A stretch of 9,335 nt of DNA from CAZQFS01 sp964592755 (GTDB lineage Bacteria > Hydrothermota > Tepidihabitantia > Tepidihabitantales > Tepidihabitantaceae): NCBI GenBank assembly GCA_964592755.1, contig CAZQFS010000114.1, forward strand, positions 1 through 9,335, written 5' to 3'. A program made the translations under genes and the position numbers. The notes beneath the pieces are model-generated. The model saw nothing but the letters and a program-made list of their open reading frames with translations, made no database searches and had not been told where the DNA came from. Below are positions 4,699 to 9,335 of the stretch, in pieces (position 1 is the first letter of the stretch; each line of letters starts with the position of its first letter).

Positions 4699-7446
4699 CT
4701 ACTGGATGACAACCTGACGGGTGACCGTCTGGCTGCCCGAGCTCACCCTGAGCAGATACGTGCCGCTCGCCAGTCCGGCGACACCAAGCTCAGCACTGCT
4801 CCGCGCACTCGTCAGTGTCCGCACCAACGAGCCAGAGCTGGTGTAAAGCTGGATGCTCACCGGCGCCGGCAGCGTGGAGTTCACGCGCACCACGTTCTGC
4901 ACCGGGTTCGCGACCGTCACCGACGACAGTACGCGGCTTGAAGCCTGGACGCCCTCAGCACCCTTGCGGGAAGCACAGAAGTAGCTCTCCGGAGCATAGG
5001 CAAGGATGTACGGCGACTTCGCTTTCTTCACCAGAAGAACCGCGCCGTCCACCGTCGTCATCGCCGAGCCCGGACCGACCTTCTTGTTGTCCACCGCCTT
5101 GGGCACTTCCTGGAGCTGGTTCCAGACGTTCATCAGCGGGTCGTAGCCGTAGAAGCTCGTTCCGCCGCCCAGCGCCACGTAGACAACGCCGTTCAAGTAC
5201 CCGAGCACCGTGCCCGCCTTGGCCTTGGCCGGCAGGTCTGCCAGCCGCTGCCAGGCAACACCGTCAAAGGTGTAGAACCCGTAGCTCTTGTTGCCCGGAA
5301 CCGCATACAGCCGGTTGCCGTCGCTGACAAGCGCCGCGCCGTCCTTCACCACGCCCGGAATATCAGGCATCGTCTCCCAGGTGCCAAGCGCCGGATTGAA
5401 CCGGTACATCTCGCTGGTCTTGTTGCCCTTGAGCACGTATATCATGCCGTTGGCAACTGCCATCGAGGCACCGTTCTTCGCCGGCTTGCCCGACAGACCC
5501 TCAGGCAGGTTGGTCAACTGCGTCCACTGGCCATCCTCAAGGTTCACAGCGTAGAACCCGAAGGTCTTGTTCGCCACAAGCACATAGAGGTAGCCGTCAA
5601 CGTACGCAAGCTGAGTACCCAGGCCCGCCTGCAGCGGCATGGTCCCAGCCACTGCCGGCTGGTCCAGGTCGTCCGCGAAGCGGTACACCTGGCCGTCCTT
5701 CTTGCCCTTGACAAGGAAGAAGTTCGCGCCATCGCTGGCCATCGCCGCACCCTTGTTCACCGGCACTGTGCCCGGCACGCCGTAAGAGACGTACCAGCCC
5801 TCGGCACCGGTAACCTGGAACGGCTGCTCAGCCGTGTTGTTCTGCCCGTTCGGGTCGCCCTCGAGCTCGGTCCACGACTTCACTGTCCAGTCGCCGACCT
5901 GACGGAACCGGCGGTCCACGAAAGTCACTTCGCGGGTCTCGCCGACGCCCAGGTTCTCGACTTCCTGGCTGTAGTGATAGCGCCGACCATTCACCGTCAG
6001 CTCGCAGTTGACCGGGAACGTAACCTCGGTGTTGCCGAAGTTCTCGACCACCACGGTCACATCCACACCCTCACCGCGCGGGATGGTCCCGGCCGGCGAG
6101 GAGATGCGAACGACACCCGCGTCTTTGAGCACCCCGACCGCGGAGAAGCTCTTGGACTTCAGGTCATTGGTCGGAACCTGGTCGCCGACAAGCGCGGTGT
6201 AGCTCTTGAACTGGTAGTTGCCCGCGCTGGGCGTGAAGCCCGAACCAATTGGCCACTGGTAGGTCTTGCTCTGACCGGCCGCCACGTTGGGATAGGTATA
6301 GGCCCCGTCCCACAGCTTCACCGTGTTGTCCTCGTTCCAGACCTCCCACTTAATCGGGATGTTCTGAGTGGTCTGCCCGTAGTTCTTGAGGGTAACCTTG
6401 GGCCGGCACTCCACACCCGCGGTAACTGTGGCGGTCGGAATCGAGATACCGGTGCAGCCGGCATCGAGCAGCGGATTCACGTTGAACGGGGCGCTGTAGC
6501 CCACGTCGTTCGCCGTGAACCACTCGTAGCCGGTGGTGACGATTTGGACCTTGGCCTTGATGCCCGAAGCGTTCTTCCAGCCAACCGGGACATTGAACGT
6601 CCACGACTCGGTGACGTCCAACGCCGGGTCGAAGTCGACAACCTTGTTCGTCAGGGTCACACCAGACTTGGTGAACGACGCCTTGACGGTCATGTTGCCG
6701 CGGTCGCACTCATCGTTGTTCAGCAGCCGCGCATAGAGCGTGACCGTCTGGCCAACGTTGTACGGCCCAGCCGGCTCAAGCCAGACGCTCTTCACTTCGA
6801 CGTCCTGCTTGATCATCTGCAGCCGAATCATCAGGTCGCCATTGGGATTGGAACCAAGTCCAAGCCCGGCATCCTGTACCGGGTTGTATGGATAGGCACC
6901 GGACATGTCCCACATGTGCTCGCGGCTGGCATAGGCAGACTTGCCGTCGCTGTCACGGATAATCATGACGCTGCCGGCCGTGCCTGAGACAAGCCCGATT
7001 CTGGCCCAGATCTTGGTTGAGGAGGAACTCACGTAGATGGGCTCCTCGCAGAAGCAGATCGTATGCCACCAGACCCCGCTCATGATGGCGAAGTTCTTGT
7101 GATACGGCCAGAGCCAAGAACGGTGGGCAGTAGTACCCGCGTTGCCAAGGTATATCTCGCACTTTCCGGTGTAAGACGCCGGCGGCGGGCAAATCCGGAC
7201 CTTGACGCAGCCCAGCTTCTGACGACGCTCGCAGTCGGTCCAGTCGGAGTAGAACCAGGCCGAGTAGCGGGTCTGGAGCGAACCGCTGCCAAACCGGTCG
7301 AACTTGGCCGGGTCAGTACCGTCGATGCCGTTGTCGTACGCCAGCTCGTAGGTCAGGTCCTGCTGTGCGTCCGGCGCGGTCGTTTGCCCACCAAAGGCAA
7401 GCAAGGCCACCCCGGCCAGCAGCAGAGTAGTGATTGTATACTTCAC
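4699..7446 (-). CDS. Large secreted protein: Cys-rich N-domain, three CARDB-like repeats, KGNKT propeller, sorting domain
   Basis: The product has 915 residues. GTG at 7446 follows TAAGGAGG (7451-7458) with a short 4-nt spacer, and a signal peptide spans about residues 1-20. Residues 30-212 are an unrecognised domain with C72, C80, C86, C96, C131 and C133. Three CARDB-like Ig repeats follow (about 213-323, 326-437, 440-547), each opening with a D-V/A-x-V/C phrase such as DAGVVRISSPAGTIPRGEGV. Residues 560-820 hold six propeller units resembling kelch, with KGNKT or variants in place of the usual GG (MIYVLKGNKTSEMYRFNP, RLYAVPGNKSYGFYTF). Residues 838-915 form a T9SS-like C-terminal domain ending GTYLLRVSSG...VTRQVVIQ. 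This suggests a surface-displayed binding or structural protein; no enzymatic motif is seen. It is related in its C-terminal half to the gene at 7741-9335. Confidence 0.85.
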   Translation of the reverse strand: MKYTITTLLLAGVALLAFGGQTTAPDAQQDLTYELAYDNGIDGTDPAKFDRFGSGSLQTRYSAWFYSDWTDCERRQKLGCVKVRICPPPASYTGKCEIYLGNAGTTAHRSWLWPYHKNFAIMSGVWWHTICFCEEPIYVSSSSTKIWARIGLVSGTAGSVMIIRDSDGKSAYASREHMWDMSGAYPYNPVQDAGLGLGSNPNGDLMIRLQMIKQDVEVKSVWLEPAGPYNVGQTVTLYARLLNNDECDRGNMTVKASFTKSGVTLTNKVVDFDPALDVTESWTFNVPVGWKNASGIKAKVQIVTTGYEWFTANDVGYSAPFNVNPLLDAGCTGISIPTATVTAGVECRPKVTLKNYGQTTQNIPIKWEVWNEDNTVKLWDGAYTYPNVAAGQSKTYQWPIGSGFTPSAGNYQFKSYTALVGDQVPTNDLKSKSFSAVGVLKDAGVVRISSPAGTIPRGEGVDVTVVVENFGNTEVTFPVNCELTVNGRRYHYSQEVENLGVGETREVTFVDRRFRQVGDWTVKSWTELEGDPNGQNNTAEQPFQVTGAEGWYVSYGVPGTVPVNKGAAMASDGANFFLVKGKKDGQVYRFADDLDQPAVAGTMPLQAGLGTQLAYVDGYLYVLVANKTFGFYAVNLEDGQWTQLTNLPEGLSGKPAKNGASMAVANGMIYVLKGNKTSEMYRFNPALGTWETMPDIPGVVKDGAALVSDGNRLYAVPGNKSYGFYTFDGVAWQRLADLPAKAKAGTVLGYLNGVVYVALGGGTSFYGYDPLMNVWNQLQEVPKAVDNKKVGPGSAMTTVDGAVLLVKKAKSPYILAYAPESYFCASRKGAEGVQASSRVLSSVTVANPVQNVVRVNSTLPAPVSIQLYTSSGSLVRTLTSARSSAELGVAGLASGTYLLRVSSGSQTVTRQVVIQ

Positions 7447-7564
7447 ATAGCCTCCTTATACTGGCTATCTGTTTTTGGCCTTATCCGGCTGTCAAAGCCC
7501 AAACAACCAGCATCAGCCCTCTTGCAGGTAGGTTTGAGACTAACCCGTATCTCCCTGCGTGATA

Positions 7565-7592
7565 ATTCTACCCCCCCCTGCCCCCCAGTCAA
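7565..7592 (-). promoter_or_regulatory. Promoter TTGACT-N16-TAGAAT with a G-run spacer
   Basis: On the minus strand TTGACT (7587-7592) and TAGAAT (7565-7570, extending to TAGAATTATC at 7561-7570) are separated by 16 nt. The spacer is two G runs of 6 and 8 split by CA (7581-7586 and 7571-7578). An A-rich stretch (AAGAAAAAC) just upstream of the -35 could act as an UP element. The predicted start is near 7558. Confidence 0.65.
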
Positions 7593-7625
7593 GTTTTTCT
7601 TGCGCCCCCAATCCCGGAATCGACT

Positions 7626-7699
7626 GCCACGAAGGACACGAAGTCCGAGCAGAGGGCCGAAAGCCCGAAGTGCACCAATTCCTTCGTGCCTTTCGTGGC
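7626..7699 (-). repeat. Imperfect inverted repeat with 18-bp arms, CACGAAG units
   Basis: The left arm GCCACGAAGGACACGAAG (7626-7643) matches the reverse complement of the right arm (7682-7699) at 16 of 18 positions. The 38-nt loop holds a small stem, GGGC (7654-7657) with GCCC (7663-7666). Each arm contains CACGAA twice. It lies 42 nt after the stop of the 7741-9335 gene, so it may end that transcript, or it may be a dispersed repeat with CGAAG units like those at the left end of the window. Confidence 0.6.
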
Positions 7700-7740
7700 T
7701 CATTATCGGGTTTCAGGTGCGCTTCCCGGCAAGGCCTGGA

Positions 7741-9335
7741 CTAAGGCCGGTCGCCGACTACGACCCTGGCTACCAGAGTAGGACCGTCGGTCTGAAGCCT
7801 GAGTAGATACACGCCGGCAGGGAGCCCTCCCAGGTCAAGTGCCAGACTCCCGCCGCTGCCTGAAACGGGTTCGTGCCAGACCCGGACCGAACGACCCAGC
7901 GCGTCAAGCAGGCAGGCACGCCTGACCTTCTGCCCCACGTCGGCAAAGCTCGCCTTCAACTGCCCTCCGATTATCGGGTTCGGAAAGACCGCGAGCCTTC
8001 GGTGGCCTACCCCCGCGTATGCCTGGACTCCGGCCCGAACCTCGGTTCGGACCCGTGTCTGAGCCATATCGAACACGTACCGCCAGCACTCCAGGGTCTT
8101 GTTGCCTTTCAGGGCAAAGAACGCACCGCGTCCGTAGCTTTCGATGTCGCCGCCGTATGACACCTTCCGTCTCCGGCCGGTCGAGCCCATCGCCGGCATC
8201 GTGTCAAGCTCATACCATGAGTCGAGTTCGGGCGCATATTGCCAGAACTCCTGCGTGTTGCCGCCTTTGAGCGCGTAGATTGCGCCGTCCTGCTCAACCC
8301 CGTCCGCGCCGTCCCTCGACTTCTTGCTCCGGCCGGTAGTCCCGCTCCGCATCGGCATTCCGGTCAGCAGTCTACTCTCCCACGAGTCCCGGCTCACCTG
8401 GTAGCGGACGAACTCATGGTAGCGTGCCTTGTGCCCGTAAATGGCGCCGGCTCCATCAGACGCGAGCCAGGACCCGCTCTGCCACCGTCGGTCGCTGCCG
8501 GTCTGGGCCGGAGCTAGCTGCTGCCAGTGACCGGTCGCGGTATTGTAACGACAGAAGTCGTCCCGATACCCCTTGAGCAGGTAGACATAGCCGGTGTCGC
8601 CGAGTGTTACGTACTCGATGTCACCGCCGCCCCGGACCTTCCTGTTACTTGGGCCGAGCGGCACGTCGTCCAACTGGTGCCAGGAGTCGGTTGCCGCGAC
8701 ATAACACCAGAACCCGAGCGTGTTGTTGCCCTTGACTGCATAGACGCGGCCGTTGCCGTCCGCGACCCCGACCGCCCCGCGGTTGGGCATCCGGCCTTCT
8801 CTGCCGGCCGGGATCGGGGCAAGGCTCGCCCAGATGTCGGCCACCGGGTCGAACATGTAGAAGTCCGGGGTCTTGTTGCCTTTGGCTGCATAAATGAAGC
8901 GTGACCCCGACATGTGGGTCAACCATGCGCCGTGCCGCGCCGCTCTGCCCGAGCCTTGTGCCGGCATCGACGCAACCTCATGCCACCCTGCCGGCCATTC
9001 CAGCCCGACCAGCACCGAATCGCGCCGACCGTCATTGCCGGGGTCAGCGTCGGCCGCGAGTACGGTCGAGCACCGCACCGAGAACCAGCCGGGCGAGCTT
9101 CCTGCGGTCCATTCAGGAAAGCCGAGCTGCAACTCCTGACCAGGCAGCAGGCCGGTCACGGACGCGCGCTGCGTGTACCCCGGAGCTATCTGGAACACGA
9201 CGTCGAACGTCTCAACACTGGTGCCGAAGTTGCGCACCCGTGCCTGAGGCTGAACCGCCTCCCCGAAGCCGACCGCTCCGACCGGCGCGAGGATGGCAGC
9301 CGTGCCGACATCGTGCACGGTCACGTCCACCAGCT
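7741..9335 (-). CDS. Propeller protein with CARDB-like repeat and T9SS-type sorting domain (5' truncated)
   Basis: The frame is open to the window edge, so the true start lies outside. GTG at 9330 is unlikely to be the start because the reading continues upstream within a typical CARDB opening (LVDVTVHDVGTAAI). Numbering from 9330 gives 529 residues. Residues 1-108 are one CARDB-like Ig repeat. Residues 115-420 hold six units of about 50 residues: YAAKGNKT (147), YAVKGNNT (197), YLLKGYRD (250), YGHKARYH (298), YALKGGNT (352) and FALKGNKT (405). Most are followed by an aromatic segment and a W. Residues 443-529 are a clear T9SS type A-like domain: RRLAVFPNPIIGG, LLDALGRSVRV, LPAGVYLLRLQTDG. 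It is presumably surface-exposed; the binding partner is unknown. It is a neighbour and partial paralogue of the 915-aa protein. Confidence 0.85.
   Translation of the reverse strand, partial: LVDVTVHDVGTAAILAPVGAVGFGEAVQPQARVRNFGTSVETFDVVFQIAPGYTQRASVTGLLPGQELQLGFPEWTAGSSPGWFSVRCSTVLAADADPGNDGRRDSVLVGLEWPAGWHEVASMPAQGSGRAARHGAWLTHMSGSRFIYAAKGNKTPDFYMFDPVADIWASLAPIPAGREGRMPNRGAVGVADGNGRVYAVKGNNTLGFWCYVAATDSWHQLDDVPLGPSNRKVRGGGDIEYVTLGDTGYVYLLKGYRDDFCRYNTATGHWQQLAPAQTGSDRRWQSGSWLASDGAGAIYGHKARYHEFVRYQVSRDSWESRLLTGMPMRSGTTGRSKKSRDGADGVEQDGAIYALKGGNTQEFWQYAPELDSWYELDTMPAMGSTGRRRKVSYGGDIESYGRGAFFALKGNKTLECWRYVFDMAQTRVRTEVRAGVQAYAGVGHRRLAVFPNPIIGGQLKASFADVGQKVRRACLLDALGRSVRVWHEPVSGSGGSLALDLGGLPAGVYLLRLQTDGPTLVARVVVGDRP

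Larger units (their letters stand above)
7447..7740. other. Intergenic region between the two propeller genes
   Basis: It contains the leader (about 110 nt) and promoter of the 4699-7446 gene, a long imperfect inverted repeat at 7626-7699, and no credible coding sequence. A minus-strand frame at 7443-7703 crosses the promoter and inverted repeat and is not a gene. Confidence 0.6.

Noticed and set aside
5974..6987. Plus-strand ORF of 337 codons
   Set aside because: It is antisense to the CARDB-like part of the 915-aa protein; a high-GC shadow frame.

Overview
The window looks like a high-GC chromosomal segment of an uncultured bacterium that secretes many cell-surface proteins. The best guess is an FCB-type or FCB-adjacent candidate phylum such as WOR-3/Stahlbacteria. 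This rests on three secreted products with T9SS-like or FlgD-like C-terminal domains, CARDB-type Ig repeats, kelch-like propellers, PKD lipoproteins, and degenerate 7-bp repeats between genes. The assignment is inference; no rRNA or marker gene is present.

Layout, left to right. Positions 1-290 are a degenerate 7-bp repeat array (core TTCG) with a higher-order structure. Positions 421-1230 (+) encode a small secreted protein with a beta-sandwich module and an FlgD-like C-terminal domain. Positions 1231-2232 form a 1-kb convergent region with no convincing gene. It holds several hairpins, two more 7-bp-period repeat patches with different cores, a perfect AT-rich 22-bp palindrome, and one doubtful 67-codon ORF.

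Everything to the right is on the minus strand, read from right to left. It starts with a 5'-truncated propeller protein with a sorting domain (7741-9335). Then comes a 915-aa secreted protein: unknown Cys-rich domain, three CARDB-like repeats, six-unit propeller, sorting domain (4699-7446). It is followed by a short EnvC-like protein with a degenerate LytM domain (4049-4591) and two paralogous lipoproteins with PKD-like and P-domain-like modules (3142-3867 and 2233-2976).

The minus-strand genes look like separate transcription units. Four have recognisable sigma70-type promoters, three with a TTGACT -35 box, and a cUUCGg-capped hairpin closes the 915-aa gene. Four genes start behind AAGGAGG. 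The LytM-like gene instead starts with GTG almost at its predicted transcription start, so it may be leaderless.

All five clear products are predicted to be exported, so the region reads as a cell-envelope/surface locus rather than a metabolic operon. No secretion machinery, mobile element, rRNA, tRNA or CRISPR array is visible. The points most worth following are the 7-bp repeat families, the G-run promoter spacer upstream of the 915-aa gene, the KGNKT propeller variant, and the probable leaderless pseudo-peptidase.
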